Source: an uncultured Ruminococcus sp. (GTDB lineage Bacteria > Bacillota > Clostridia > Oscillospirales > CAG-272). From it: a stretch of 37,540 nucleotides of DNA. The stretch is taken from assembly GCA_902761695.1 (NCBI GenBank), contig CACWLT010000017.1, forward strand, positions 1 through 37,540. The letters run 5' to 3'. The notes under the pieces were generated by a model. The model did not search any database. It was not told the DNA's origin and was given only the letters and a program-made list of their open reading frames with translations. Position 1 is the stretch's first letter. Each line of letters opens with the position of its first letter. The position numbers and the translations under genes were made by a program. Positions 23,352 through 31,876 of this stretch are shown here, piece after piece.

Positions 23352-25043
23352 ATGACGCATAACCGGAAAAAACACATGACCCGCGGCCTCTCCGCATTTC
23401 TCTCGGCCCTGCTTCTCGCGGCGGCCTCAGTCTCCTGTTCCCCGAAGGCGGCCCCCGCGCAGGAGGCGGTCAATCCTCCCGCGTCCGACGAGGTGGTCAG
23501 CGCCGCCCCGGAGACGATCCCGGAGGAGGACGCTCCCCTGACCTCCGACACCGCCGCCTTTGCCGATTCCACCGCCTTCTTCAATCTGCGCACCAGCCGG
23601 AAAAAGGCGGACGCGGAGGAGCTCGGCCTGACCCTCTGCTGGGACGGCGTGGCCCTTCCCCGGGCGGGACGGGTGTTCTATCTCCCCGTGGAGGCGGATT
23701 TTTCTGCGCGGAACCTGCTGAAGCTCTCGGCGGAGGGGACGGCGGGCACCCTCTACGTGGACAGCCATCTTCTCGACATCGGGATCACTCCCCTCCTGTC
23801 CCACAACACCCACACGGACCTCTGCTTCTGCACGGAGGAGAGCTATGTCACCTTCGAGCTGTGCTTCACCACCCTGCCCGTGCTTTCGGCGGACGTGAAG
23901 CGCTCCTCCCTGGGCTGGGAAAACAAGAGCTGCGCCTTCTCCCTGTGGGAGGCGAAAAGCGGCGCGCTCCGGCGGATCGATTCTCCTGCCGCGCTGCGGA
24001 TCCGGGGGGCATCCTCCTCCAGCATGCCGAAGACCGGGCTGAAGCTCTCCCTGAAGGACGCGGACGGCAATCCGAAGGGGCAGTCCCTCCTGGGCATGCG
24101 GAAGGACGACGACTGGGTCCTATACGCCAGCTATTCCGACAACACCCACGTCCGGGACGCGGTGGGCTGGCATCTCTGGAAAAAAATGACGGACTCCGCG
24201 GGGCTGGAACCGGCGGGGGCCCTGGAGGTGCGCTGGGTGGAGCTGATCCTGGGGGACAAATACGACGGCTTCTATCTGATGATGGAGCCCATGGACAAAA
24301 AGACCCTGGACCTTGACGCGGAGCGGGGCGATTCCCTCTTCAAGTGCAAGTCCTGGGATGTGCCCGAGGCCGCCGCCCTCCGCCGACTGAACGGCCGCAC
24401 CGCCGCCTGGTCCTCCCTGGAGAAGAAATATCCCGATCCGGAAAACAAGGAGGAGAACAAAAACGGCAAGGCGGACTGGGGCTTCATGGCGGACTTCGTG
24501 GGCCTCTGCTACGAGACCTCGGGGGAAGAGTTCAAGGCTCGGGCGGAGGACATCCTCGAGACGAAGCAGATTCTGGAATACTGGCTGTTTCTGAACCTGA
24601 CCATGGCCGCGGACAACACCTGGAAGAACACCTATTACGCCGTGCGGGACGGGAAGATCACGGCCTATCCCTGGGATCTGGACATCACCTTCGGGCTGGG
24701 CTGGAACGGGGACATGGCCAACAACTTCCTCTGGGAGCAGCCCGGCATGGACACCCGCACCTACGACCTGCAGGCGGGGCGGCGGCTCATCAAGTACGTG
24801 GACGGCTGCGGGGATTACGTCCGGGAGCGGTACGAGACCCTGAAAAAGGCCGGGGTCTGCTCCGCCGAGGGTCTCATCGCCGACGCCGAAGCGGAATGGG
24901 CGCTTCTCCACGGCAGCGGAGCCTGGCAGAGGAATCTGGACCGCTGGCCCTCCGTCAGCACCACGGACTCCCTGGATTACTTCAAATCCACCGTCCGCAG
25001 CCACGAGGCGTGGTTCGAGGACTATTTGAAAACCCTTCCGTAA
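23352..25043 (+). CDS. CotH kinase-family lipoprotein
   Basis: 563 residues. Lipoprotein signal ending ASVSC (Cys29). After a short linker comes the CotH domain: RIRGASSSSMPKTGLKLSL (near 217-235), DDWVLYASYSD, YDGFYLMMEPMDKKT, a long helical part and the late PWDLDITFGLGWNG. CotH proteins are atypical protein kinases known from spore coats and, in Clostridia, from secreted cellulosomal or surface proteins. Here the lipid anchor puts it on the outer face of the membrane. The gene follows the SLH-CAP gene by 64 bases with no terminator, so co-transcription is likely. The ribosome site is weak before both ATG 23352 and ATG 23376, so the start is uncertain. Confidence 0.88.
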   Translation: MTHNRKKHMTRGLSAFLSALLLAAASVSCSPKAAPAQEAVNPPASDEVVSAAPETIPEEDAPLTSDTAAFADSTAFFNLRTSRKKADAEELGLTLCWDGVALPRAGRVFYLPVEADFSARNLLKLSAEGTAGTLYVDSHLLDIGITPLLSHNTHTDLCFCTEESYVTFELCFTTLPVLSADVKRSSLGWENKSCAFSLWEAKSGALRRIDSPAALRIRGASSSSMPKTGLKLSLKDADGNPKGQSLLGMRKDDDWVLYASYSDNTHVRDAVGWHLWKKMTDSAGLEPAGALEVRWVELILGDKYDGFYLMMEPMDKKTLDLDAERGDSLFKCKSWDVPEAAALRRLNGRTAAWSSLEKKYPDPENKEENKNGKADWGFMADFVGLCYETSGEEFKARAEDILETKQILEYWLFLNLTMAADNTWKNTYYAVRDGKITAYPWDLDITFGLGWNGDMANNFLWEQPGMDTRTYDLQAGRRLIKYVDGCGDYVRERYETLKKAGVCSAEGLIADAEAEWALLHGSGAWQRNLDRWPSVSTTDSLDYFKSTVRSHEAWFEDYLKTLP

Positions 25044-25113
25044 CGGGCAGCTCCCGCCGAAGGGAAGGCTATACACATCACCATCACTGTCCTTCGGAGG
25101 TCCCGAGATTTTT

Positions 25114-25815
25114 ATGTCCGGATTCGATACGTTTGTTTTTGTCATCGAGCTCGTGAGCATCACGTCCTTCGGCATATCCGGGGCTCTGACCGCCATCCGG
25201 AAGCACATGGACGTGTTCGGCGTCATCATTGTGGCGGTCACAACAGCGCTGGGCGGAGGCGTCATCCGGGACCTGCTGCTGGGGGTGATCCCGCCGAAGA
25301 GCTTCAACCGGCCCATCTACGCCATCGTCACGGCCTCCTTCGCCCTCATGACCTTCCTCATCGAATATCACCACGCGAAGCGGCACACCCCCGGCGAGCC
25401 CTTCACGGGGAAATTCACCGAGGGGGCCATGTTCTGGCTGGACACCCTGGGGCTGGCCATCTTCACCATGGTGGGCGTCGCCGTGGCTCACGAATCCTCC
25501 GTGCCGGACAACAATTTCCTCTACTGCTTCGTGGGGGTCCTGACGGGGGTGGGCGGCGGCGTCCTGCGGGATCTGCTCTGTCAGAACATGCCCTACATCT
25601 TCGTGAAGCACTTCTACGCCAGCGCCTGCGTCATCGGAGCCGTGGTCTGCGAGGTCATGTGGGCGCCCGCCGGAAAGATCGCCGCCATGCTGACAGGCAC
25701 AGCGGTGGTCATGCTGCTCCGCTTTTTCGCCGCCCGCTTCCGCTGGAACCTCCCCCACGTCCCGGATATGAACGTCCCGCCGGCGGACTCTCCCGACGAT
25801 CCGGCGCGCAAATAA
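25114..25815 (+). CDS. TRIC-type (UPF0126/YadS) membrane channel protein
   Basis: 233 residues, seven hydrophobic helices in two similar halves, each with a glycine-rich motif: GGGVIRDLLLG (47-57) and GGGVLRDLL (about 148-156). This is the trimeric intracellular cation channel fold found in prokaryotes as UPF0126. K+ conduction is known for some members. The GGAGG at 25096-25100 is 13 bases from ATG 25114, longer than normal. A terminator follows immediately after the stop codon. Confidence 0.92.
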   Translation: MSGFDTFVFVIELVSITSFGISGALTAIRKHMDVFGVIIVAVTTALGGGVIRDLLLGVIPPKSFNRPIYAIVTASFALMTFLIEYHHAKRHTPGEPFTGKFTEGAMFWLDTLGLAIFTMVGVAVAHESSVPDNNFLYCFVGVLTGVGGGVLRDLLCQNMPYIFVKHFYASACVIGAVVCEVMWAPAGKIAAMLTGTAVVMLLRFFAARFRWNLPHVPDMNVPPADSPDDPARK

Positions 25816-25842
25816 AAAAGACCGTCTTCGGGCGGTTTTTTC
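25816..25842 (+). terminator. Rho-independent terminator after the TRIC gene
   Basis: ACCGTC-TTCG-GGCGGT (25821-25836) with a run of T after it and a run of A before it, so it could act in both directions. Confidence 0.9.
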
Positions 25843-26039
25843 ATACTAATCTCAAGCTAAAAAGGAAACGCGGCTTCTTGAAAGGGAAGCCCAGAGCAGC
25901 AGGCTGCTCGGCAAGAACTTTATAATAACCTGGTGCAGCTTTCTTCTCAAAGTGCAGCACGGGGTAACGTACAGTGTGTTTCAAATTCTGCTTTTTCATA
26001 TGCGTTAATCGAATTTCCTTTTTAAGCTGAGAATAGTAT
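25843..26039 (+). mobile_element. MITE-like element, copy 1, with 24-base inverted ends
   Basis: 197 bases with imperfect terminal inverted repeats: 25843-25866 and 26016-26039 match at 20 of 24 positions (outermost ATACTA...; both arms contain TAAAAAGGA). A TA could be the target duplication if the ends are taken as CTAATCTC. Inside are a hairpin GAGCAGC/GCTGCTC and a GGCTTC/GAAGCC stem. There is no open frame of note. About 130 bases recur at 37370-37505. It abuts the preceding terminator and ends 18 bases before a promoter. Confidence 0.8.
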
Positions 26040-26056
26040 CACGGGCAAATTTATTC

Positions 26057-26085
26057 TTGACATTTGGAAAAGTTTGTGGTATTCT
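26057..26085 (+). promoter_or_regulatory. Promoter of the lipoprotein gene
   Basis: TTGACA (26057-26062), 17-base spacer ending TGG, TATTCT (26080-26085). It lies just outside the right end of the MITE-like element. Confidence 0.85.
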
Positions 26086-26123
26086 GTCCGTATACGGAGC
26101 CACATGAGAAAGGAGGGGAGACC

Positions 26124-27200
26124 ATGAACGCACGGATCCGGAAAACCGCGCTGCTGCTGACCGTCCTCTGTCTGCTGTCCGTGTCCTGCGCCTTGTGGAA
26201 AACAGACCGGGCGTGGACCGTGTCGGAGTTCGTCATCCCCTCCGGCTACGATGTGTCGGCGGTCCGGGGATTCGATCCGGAGGCGGGCACCGTGACGGTC
26301 TTCGCCTACCGGTACGCCGACGGGCCCCCCTGCCTGCTGACGGCGGAGGAGGACGGCCTGATCCGGGCAAGGACCGCGCTTCCGGGGGCGGAGCGGCTGA
26401 TGGGACTGACCTGGCTCCCCGACGGCGGCTTCATGGGGATCCGGGAAATCGATGGGGAGCAGATCGCCGAGCGGTACGGCCCGGACGGCTCCCTGACCGG
26501 CTCCTTCTCCGCCGACTGCCTGCTTGCGCCGTTTTTGTCAGGTACGGAGGAGACCTCCGGGGAAATAAGCCGCCGGAAAAAAGAGTGGATCGGCATGCTC
26601 TCGGACGGCGGCGCCGGGCTGATCTTTCAGACGTCCTCCGCCCTGTATATCTGTCCCGGCCCAGCGGACGCCCTCTTTGACTGCGGTGAGGGGGCCCTTC
26701 TTTCGGACGCGATCCGGGCGCTGCCCCTGCCGGATGGGATCCTTTCGGATGATCTGCCGCTGCTCTCCCCGGACGGGACGCTGTTTGTGCGGTGGCTCGG
26801 CGCGGGCGGACAGCACGGGGCGTTCCTGAATGCGGAAACGGGGGAGGCCCTCTGCGTCTTTCCTCTCCCCTGGCGCACCCGGATTCTGGGCTTTGACGGC
26901 GCGGGACGCCTTCTGTTCACGGAGGGCGGCGGAGTCCTGGCCGTCACCCCCGGTGAAAATCCCGCACCCGCCGTTCACGTCCTCGACCGGACCGGCCTGA
27001 AGCTGCCCCGGAACCCGTCCGTCTGCCTGCTCCCGGCGGAGTCCGGCACCGGTGAGGCGTCCGTCGCCCTGTTCTGGGAGAGCGTGAAGGATCCCGAGGC
27101 CGCGCGGAGACGGGACGGGGAGAGCGACGGCGCTTATTCGGCCAGGACGGCAGCCCTGCCCCGGCAGACGCGGATTCTGATTTTCAGCCCCGCGCCGTGA
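26124..27200 (+). CDS. Lipoprotein of unknown function, probable beta-propeller
   Basis: 358 residues from ATG 26124 (AGGAGGGG seven bases upstream). Signal with lipobox LSVSC (Cys22). The rest is soluble and beta-rich with several weakly repeated blocks such as LTWLPDGGFMGI, LLSPDGTLFVRW and GFDGAGRLLFTEGG. Each is a D-G turn between strands, as in beta-propellers. I do not recognise a named family. It stands alone between its own promoter and the tRNA on the other strand. Confidence 0.78.
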   Translation: MNARIRKTALLLTVLCLLSVSCALWKTDRAWTVSEFVIPSGYDVSAVRGFDPEAGTVTVFAYRYADGPPCLLTAEEDGLIRARTALPGAERLMGLTWLPDGGFMGIREIDGEQIAERYGPDGSLTGSFSADCLLAPFLSGTEETSGEISRRKKEWIGMLSDGGAGLIFQTSSALYICPGPADALFDCGEGALLSDAIRALPLPDGILSDDLPLLSPDGTLFVRWLGAGGQHGAFLNAETGEALCVFPLPWRTRILGFDGAGRLLFTEGGGVLAVTPGENPAPAVHVLDRTGLKLPRNPSVCLLPAESGTGEASVALFWESVKDPEAARRRDGESDGAYSARTAALPRQTRILIFSPAP

Positions 27201-27244
27201 AGCCGGGAATCTATCCTCTATATATGTAGTTAAAAACGTCCAAG

Positions 27245-27273
27245 AAAAATGGCACCCGGAATTTCCGGATGCC
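27245..27273 (-). terminator. Terminator downstream of tRNA-Thr
   Basis: On the minus strand GGCATCCGGAA pairs with TTCCGGGTGCC, followed by ATTTTTCTT. It begins 11 bases after the tRNA 3' end. Confidence 0.8.
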
Positions 27274-27283
27274 GATTCTTCTA

Positions 27284-27356
<73 letters not shown>

Positions 27357-27388
27357 ATTGAGAGCGGTTTTCGCTGTCAACGTCAAAG

Positions 27389-27417
27389 ATTATACCACCC
27401 CGCCCCCTCTTTGTCAA
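27389..27417 (-). promoter_or_regulatory. Promoter of tRNA-Thr
   Basis: TTGACA (27412-27417), 17-base spacer ending TGG, TATAAT (27389-27394). Both hexamers are perfect. Confidence 0.92.
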
Positions 27418-27505
27418 GAGGTTTTTTGAAATTTCCGAAAAGAATTTTCCGCGGGCTTTTTCAGGGATTTCCCGCGCGCCGACCCGCCTTTGTTGTCCAC
27501 CCGTC

Positions 27506-27534
27506 TTGATTTTCCGCCGGAACTATGGTATAAT
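27506..27534 (+). promoter_or_regulatory. Promoter of the DUF2232-like / gdpP genes
   Basis: TTGATT (27506-27511), 17-base spacer ending TGG, TATAAT (27529-27534). Confidence 0.85.
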
Positions 27535-27579
27535 CATACAATACAATAGGCGCATTGTCTGCAGAAGGGAGGCGCGGTG

Positions 27580-28758
27580 ATGCGGGAAAACAAACCTGAC
27601 CCTTCCCCGGCGGATCGATCCCACGGGGATCCGTCCCCGGATGAAAACGGCGCGGCACAGGACCGCAGTCTTCCCCGGCGGCTGTTCTCCGTCATGGAGA
27701 CCCGGGACGATCTGCCCCGGATGCCCGGCTTCATGGCCGCCGTGTTCATCCTCCTGGCCGCCGGAGCCGCCGCCGCTTCCGCCCGGATCTGCTCGCCCGC
27801 GGTGCCGGATGACCCCATGGCGGCGGAGAACATCGCGGGGATTTTAGCCTCCCTGCCCTTTCTGCCTCTGGCGGTGACCCTCTATTCCATCACGATCCTG
27901 CTCTGGCGGCGGGTGGCCTCCCTGCTCTGCACGCCCCTCTCCTTCGGGCTGATGCTCCTTCTGGGGACGCGGTTTTCCGACGCGGCGGTGCTGAGCCTGG
28001 CGATTCTGCCCATGGCCTACGCCTTTGCCGTCTCCCTGATTTCCCGGGAGGACCGGTTCCGGCGGGTGATGACCCTGGCCATTTTCGCGGCCTGCGCCCT
28101 CGGGATCGCGGCGGCGGTGCGGATCGGCCTGGATTTCGGTTCCCCGGAAAATCTCCGGGACGCCTTCATGACCGCGGTTCCCGACATGATCGGCGCCGCG
28201 CTGCTCGGACCTGCCGGGGGGATGCAGGCCGCTTCCGGGGAGGGCGCCGCCGCCATGCTGACCTCCCTGAGCCTGTACGATACGGCCCGCTCCCTCTTCA
28301 TCATGCTCCCCGCGTATTTCGGCATGTTCTGCGTAGTCCTCGCCTGGGCCTGCGACCGGATCATCCGGCTGCTCTTCGCCTGGCTGAACTGCGCCGACGT
28401 CTTCACGGATGAAGGGGCGGAGGTCTCCATGCCGGTGCGCTTCGCGGCGGTATACGCGGCCTTCCTCATCCTCTCCATCCTGACGCCGGGCAGCGTCTTC
28501 CCCATGGCGCGGTGCATGCTGCAGAGCGTTGTGCTGGTCATGGGCCTGCCCTGCGCGGCGGTGGGCGTGCGGCGGATCGGGGAGCGCCTCTCCGACAGCC
28601 TGTTCTATATGACGCGTGAAAAGCTCTTTACGGCCATGCTCCTCTTCGTGCTGTTCGCGGCGGTGGGAGCCTATCCCTTCCTGCTCATCACATCGGCGGT
28701 GGGCATGATCTCCGTCCTCCGCCGGGGAAGGGCGCGGGACCGGGGAAACAACGAATGA
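27580..28758 (+). CDS. Polytopic membrane protein, probable DUF2232/YybS-like
   Basis: 392 residues from ATG 27580 (GGGAGG seven bases upstream; a GTG at 27577 is less well placed). A polar N-terminal 45 residues precede about eight hydrophobic helices. The sequence shows no clear catalytic motif. The DUF2232 (YybS) assignment rests on topology and on the order membrane protein / gdpP / rplI that is conserved in Firmicutes; sequence likeness alone is weak. Function unknown. The gdpP start is 37 bases downstream, so the two are probably co-transcribed. Confidence 0.72.
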   Translation: MRENKPDPSPADRSHGDPSPDENGAAQDRSLPRRLFSVMETRDDLPRMPGFMAAVFILLAAGAAAASARICSPAVPDDPMAAENIAGILASLPFLPLAVTLYSITILLWRRVASLLCTPLSFGLMLLLGTRFSDAAVLSLAILPMAYAFAVSLISREDRFRRVMTLAIFAACALGIAAAVRIGLDFGSPENLRDAFMTAVPDMIGAALLGPAGGMQAASGEGAAAMLTSLSLYDTARSLFIMLPAYFGMFCVVLAWACDRIIRLLFAWLNCADVFTDEGAEVSMPVRFAAVYAAFLILSILTPGSVFPMARCMLQSVVLVMGLPCAAVGVRRIGERLSDSLFYMTREKLFTAMLLFVLFAAVGAYPFLLITSAVGMISVLRRGRARDRGNNE

Positions 28759-28795
28759 CGGATTGCGCCGGGAATCCCGGACGAAAGGACGACGT

Positions 28796-30787
28796 ATGCC
28801 GAAATCAGGGAATCAGAACAACGACCTGCCGGGACTCCGGATCGGGACGGTCATCGGGATCGTGCTCGCCGGAGCGGTCTGCATCGCCGCGCTGGCCGTC
28901 GGGATCGCAAGGCTCAATCTGCCCGCCCTCCGATGGGGCGCCGTCTGCCTGGCTGTGTTTCTCGTCGCCTCCTTCCTTTTGTGGTTCATCATCGAGCGGC
29001 ACGGAAAGCTCCCTCGAGGCGAACGGCTCTCCCCGGTCATGGGGCGGATCATGTTCGACGCGGTGGTGAAGATGTCGAGCCCCGTGTTCATCTGCGGCTC
29101 GGACGAGCGGATCCTCTGGTACAACAGCGCCATGGAGAACCTCTTCTCCGGGGACAGCAAGCTCTACGGCACCTCGGTGAAGGAGCTCTTCGGCGTGACC
29201 CTGGACAACATCCGCCAGGGGGAGGACGTCCGGATCTCCTGGGAGGGACGCCTCTTCCGGGCCAGATACAGCCATATCCGCAGCGAGGAGGACGACTTCG
29301 CCCTGATCCTGACGGAGGATCTCACCGAGACCGAGGCGCTCCGGACCGAGCTGGCGGGCAGTGAGCCGGCGGTCTGCTATATCATGATCGACAATCTGGC
29401 GGAGATGGTCCAGTACGACAGCGAGCTCTACCGTCCCGCCTCCGCCCGGGTGGACGCCGCCCTCAGAGCCTGGGCCGACCAGTACAACGGCATCCTCCGG
29501 GAGTACGAGCGGGACCGCTATCTCTTCCTGACGGAGGCCCGGGTGGTGGACGCCATGGTCGCCGCGAAATTCGACATCCTGGACCGGGTCCGGGCGGTGA
29601 AGGTGGGCGAATCCAGCCTGCCCCTCACCATCTCCATGGGCGTCTGCGCCGTGCCGGGTACCTTTGAGGAAAAGGAACGGGCAGCGGCGGCCGCGCTTGA
29701 CCTGGCTCTGTCCCGTGGCGGGGATCAGGCGGTGGTAAAGCGGGACGAGGGCACGGAATTCTTCGGCGGCGTCACAAGGTCCGTCCAGAAGCGCACCAAC
29801 GTTCAGGCCCGCCTGGTCTCCAACGAGCTGATCGGACAGATGCGCGCCGCCTCCAACGTCATCATCATGGGACACCGGCGGGCGGACTTCGACGCCTTCG
29901 GTTCCGCCGTGGGCATCGCGCGGCTGGCCATGTACTGCGGCGCCCGGGTGAACATCGCCGTGGACCTCAGCAACCGGGATATCCTGGGTCAGCGGCGGAT
30001 CATGGAGAGCGAGGAGGACTTCATCGGCGTGGTCATCTCCCCCGGCGAGGCGCTGGATCTTCTGGAGCTGGGCACCCTGGTGATCATGACGGACGTCTCC
30101 AATATGGCCAACGTGGAGAGCCTGGAGCTGGCGCAGCGCACGGACAAGCTGGCGGTGATCGACCACCACCGGAAGACCGCTGAGTTCGACCGGGAGCCGG
30201 ACGTGGAGTATATCGATTCCTCCGCCTCCTCCGCCTGCGAGCTCATCGCCGAAATGCTGGAGCAGGCGCTGCCCCGTGAGGAGCTTTCCGCCGCCGAAGC
30301 CTCCGTCATGCTGGCCGGCATCATGCTGGATACCAAGCAGTTCACCAAGAATACCGGCACCCGTACCTTCTCCGCCGCCATGTTCCTCCGGGACCGGGGC
30401 GCCGACCCCACCGAGGTCCGGGAGCTCTTCAAGGAGAGCTTCGAGGAGTACAGCGGCGAGGCGAAATTCCGCCGGAACGTGGAGATCTACCGGGGCTGCT
30501 GCGCCATCGCCGTCGCGGATGCCGACGCGGACGCCAATCCCGTCGTCGCGGCCAAGGCGGCGGACAACCTGATCATGGTGGACGGCATGCGGGCCGCGTT
30601 CACCCTCATGGAAATGGGGGACAGCGTCAAGATCTCCGCCCGCTCCGCAGGGGATCTCAACGTCCAGCTCATCATGGAGCAGATGGGCGGGGGAGGCAGC
30701 TTCTCCGGCGCGGCCGCCGTCTCGGAGGGCAAATCCGTCCCCCAGCTCGTGGAAGAACTCAAAGCCGCCATCGATAAGGTACTTTGA
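28796..30787 (+). CDS. gdpP: Cyclic-di-AMP phosphodiesterase GdpP
   Basis: 663 residues from ATG 28796 (AAAGGA six bases upstream). Two helices (about 16-36 and 47-66), a PAS-like domain (about 85-185), a degenerate GGDEF domain (about 190-320, ending LALSRGGDQAVVK), then DHH and DHHA1 domains. The DHH metal ligands are visible: GHRRADFD (His360, Asp364, Asp366), TDVSN (Asp433) and DHHRK (Asp456-His457-His458). Substrate c-di-AMP is cleaved to pApA at the inner membrane face. The usual GGGGH of the DHHA1 domain reads GGGGS here (MGGGGSFSGAAA), so a substrate-binding His may be missing. Repeat copy F separates it from rplI. Confidence 0.92.
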   Translation: MPKSGNQNNDLPGLRIGTVIGIVLAGAVCIAALAVGIARLNLPALRWGAVCLAVFLVASFLLWFIIERHGKLPRGERLSPVMGRIMFDAVVKMSSPVFICGSDERILWYNSAMENLFSGDSKLYGTSVKELFGVTLDNIRQGEDVRISWEGRLFRARYSHIRSEEDDFALILTEDLTETEALRTELAGSEPAVCYIMIDNLAEMVQYDSELYRPASARVDAALRAWADQYNGILREYERDRYLFLTEARVVDAMVAAKFDILDRVRAVKVGESSLPLTISMGVCAVPGTFEEKERAAAAALDLALSRGGDQAVVKRDEGTEFFGGVTRSVQKRTNVQARLVSNELIGQMRAASNVIIMGHRRADFDAFGSAVGIARLAMYCGARVNIAVDLSNRDILGQRRIMESEEDFIGVVISPGEALDLLELGTLVIMTDVSNMANVESLELAQRTDKLAVIDHHRKTAEFDREPDVEYIDSSASSACELIAEMLEQALPREELSAAEASVMLAGIMLDTKQFTKNTGTRTFSAAMFLRDRGADPTEVRELFKESFEEYSGEAKFRRNVEIYRGCCAIAVADADADANPVVAAKAADNLIMVDGMRAAFTLMEMGDSVKISARSAGDLNVQLIMEQMGGGGSFSGAAAVSEGKSVPQLVEELKAAIDKVL

Positions 30788-30825
30788 GCCGACCAGCCAG
30801 GATTCTTCCCGGCCGCACAAGGAAA

Positions 30826-31238
30826 GAAACGCTGCGCGTTTCAAGAATAATGTCCCTACGCGGGACTGGCGGCACGAGGGACACCATCTCATGGCCGACT
30901 GAGTTCACAAAGTGAACTCGGGTGCCCACTCGTGCGGGTCCCCCTTGGCCGGGGAGCATAATCCTTGATGCTCACATCTATATCGAAAATCGATTATGTA
31001 TCCCTTGTCCTCGCCTGAAGAATGCTCTGCATTCTTCGGGAGTTGCTCCGCAACTCCGGCGGACCACGTTGCGTCAGCTGTAACATGCGTGAAATCCCAT
31101 CAAACGCAGTCGCGCACCCGTGGGGGCGACGCAAACAGCGATCGAAACGCGCATGACACGGACCGCGATAGAGGACAGATGAAACAGCACGTTCAATTCC
31201 GCGGTTATAACTGGCTCGAAAGTCTTGTCATAATTGTG
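30826..31238 (+). repeat. Dispersed hairpin repeat, copy F (long-tail subfamily)
   Basis: Fills most of the 582 bases between gdpP and rplI, sense orientation. Hairpins: GAAACGC/GCGTTTC (30826-30842); GTCCC 30852-30856 with GGGAC 30862-30866; GCACGAG/CTCGTGC enclosing a GAGTTCAC/GTGAACTC hairpin; GAGCAT/ATGCTC; the two-hairpin cassette. The next stem is broken: GTGAAATCCCATCA is followed by ACGCAGTCGCG, and the 3' arm ATTTCAC is absent. It shares the GAAACAGCACGTTC tail with copy E. Bases 31239-31319 hold no recognisable feature. Confidence 0.85.
31017..31057 (+). repeat. Two-hairpin cassette in copy F
   Basis: GAAGAATGC/GCATTCTTC (31017-31037) and GGAGTTGC/GCAACTCC (31039-31057). Confidence 0.85.
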
Positions 31239-31319
31239 GTTCCGCCGTTTTAGCGTGAACACACCCTAATACCCAAGTCGCGTGGTGCATTTTCCCGTCG
31301 GCTGAGCAGCAGATAATCT

Positions 31320-31338
31320 GGAAACCCGCAGGGTTTCC
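31320..31338 (+). repeat. Isolated hairpin before rplI
   Basis: GGAAACCC/GGGTTTCC with a GCA loop. It matches the first hairpin of copy D on the other strand, but stands alone 14 bases before the rplI ribosome site. Confidence 0.85.
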
Positions 31339-31369
31339 TTCCAAAAATAATCGGAGGTTATATTTAAAA

Positions 31370-31813
31370 ATGAAAGTCGTTCTTCTCAAAGACGTGCCCG
31401 GCAAGGGCAAAAAGGATGAAATCGTCAGCGTGTCCGACGGGTACGCCCGGAACTTCCTCTTCCCCAGAAAGCTGGCGGCGGAGGCGGACGCCAAGGTCCT
31501 CAACGATATCAAAAATAAGGAAGCCGCCAAGGCCCGCCGGATCGAGCTGGAAAAGCAGGCCGCCCGGGAGACCGCGGAAAAGCTCCAGTCCGTGCTGGTA
31601 AAGATCACCATCCAGAGCGGCGCGGACGGCAAGCTCTACGGCTCCGTGGGAACCCGGGACATCGCCGAGGCCCTGGCCGCCCAGCACGGCATCGAGATCG
31701 ACAAGCGGAAGATCGTGCTGGACAGCGCCATCAAGGCCTACGGCACCTATACCGTGGACGTGAAGCTCTATCCCGAGATCGCCGGCAAGCTGAACGTGCT
31801 GGTCTGCGGCTGA
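31370..31813 (+). CDS. rplI: Ribosomal protein bL9
   Basis: 147 residues, normal length. The N-terminal rRNA-binding domain has [20 protein letters not shown] and [14 protein letters not shown] helical connector (about 40-75) and the C-terminal domain ([29 protein letters not shown]) follow. bL9 binds 23S rRNA on the large subunit. GGAGG (31353-31357) is 12 bases from ATG, longer than usual. The gdpP / rplI order is typical of Firmicutes, but the repeat intervenes. Confidence 0.96.
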   Translation: MKVVLLKDVPGKGKKDEIVSVSDGYARNFLFPRKLAAEADAKVLNDIKNKEAAKARRIELEKQAARETAEKLQSVLVKITIQSGADGKLYGSVGTRDIAEALAAQHGIEIDKRKIVLDSAIKAYGTYTVDVKLYPEIAGKLNVLVCG

Positions 31814-31876
31814 GCAGAGCAGGTCTGCGGGTAATATCCGTCCGAACCGCCTCATTCAACCGAAGGGAGGTCCCCC

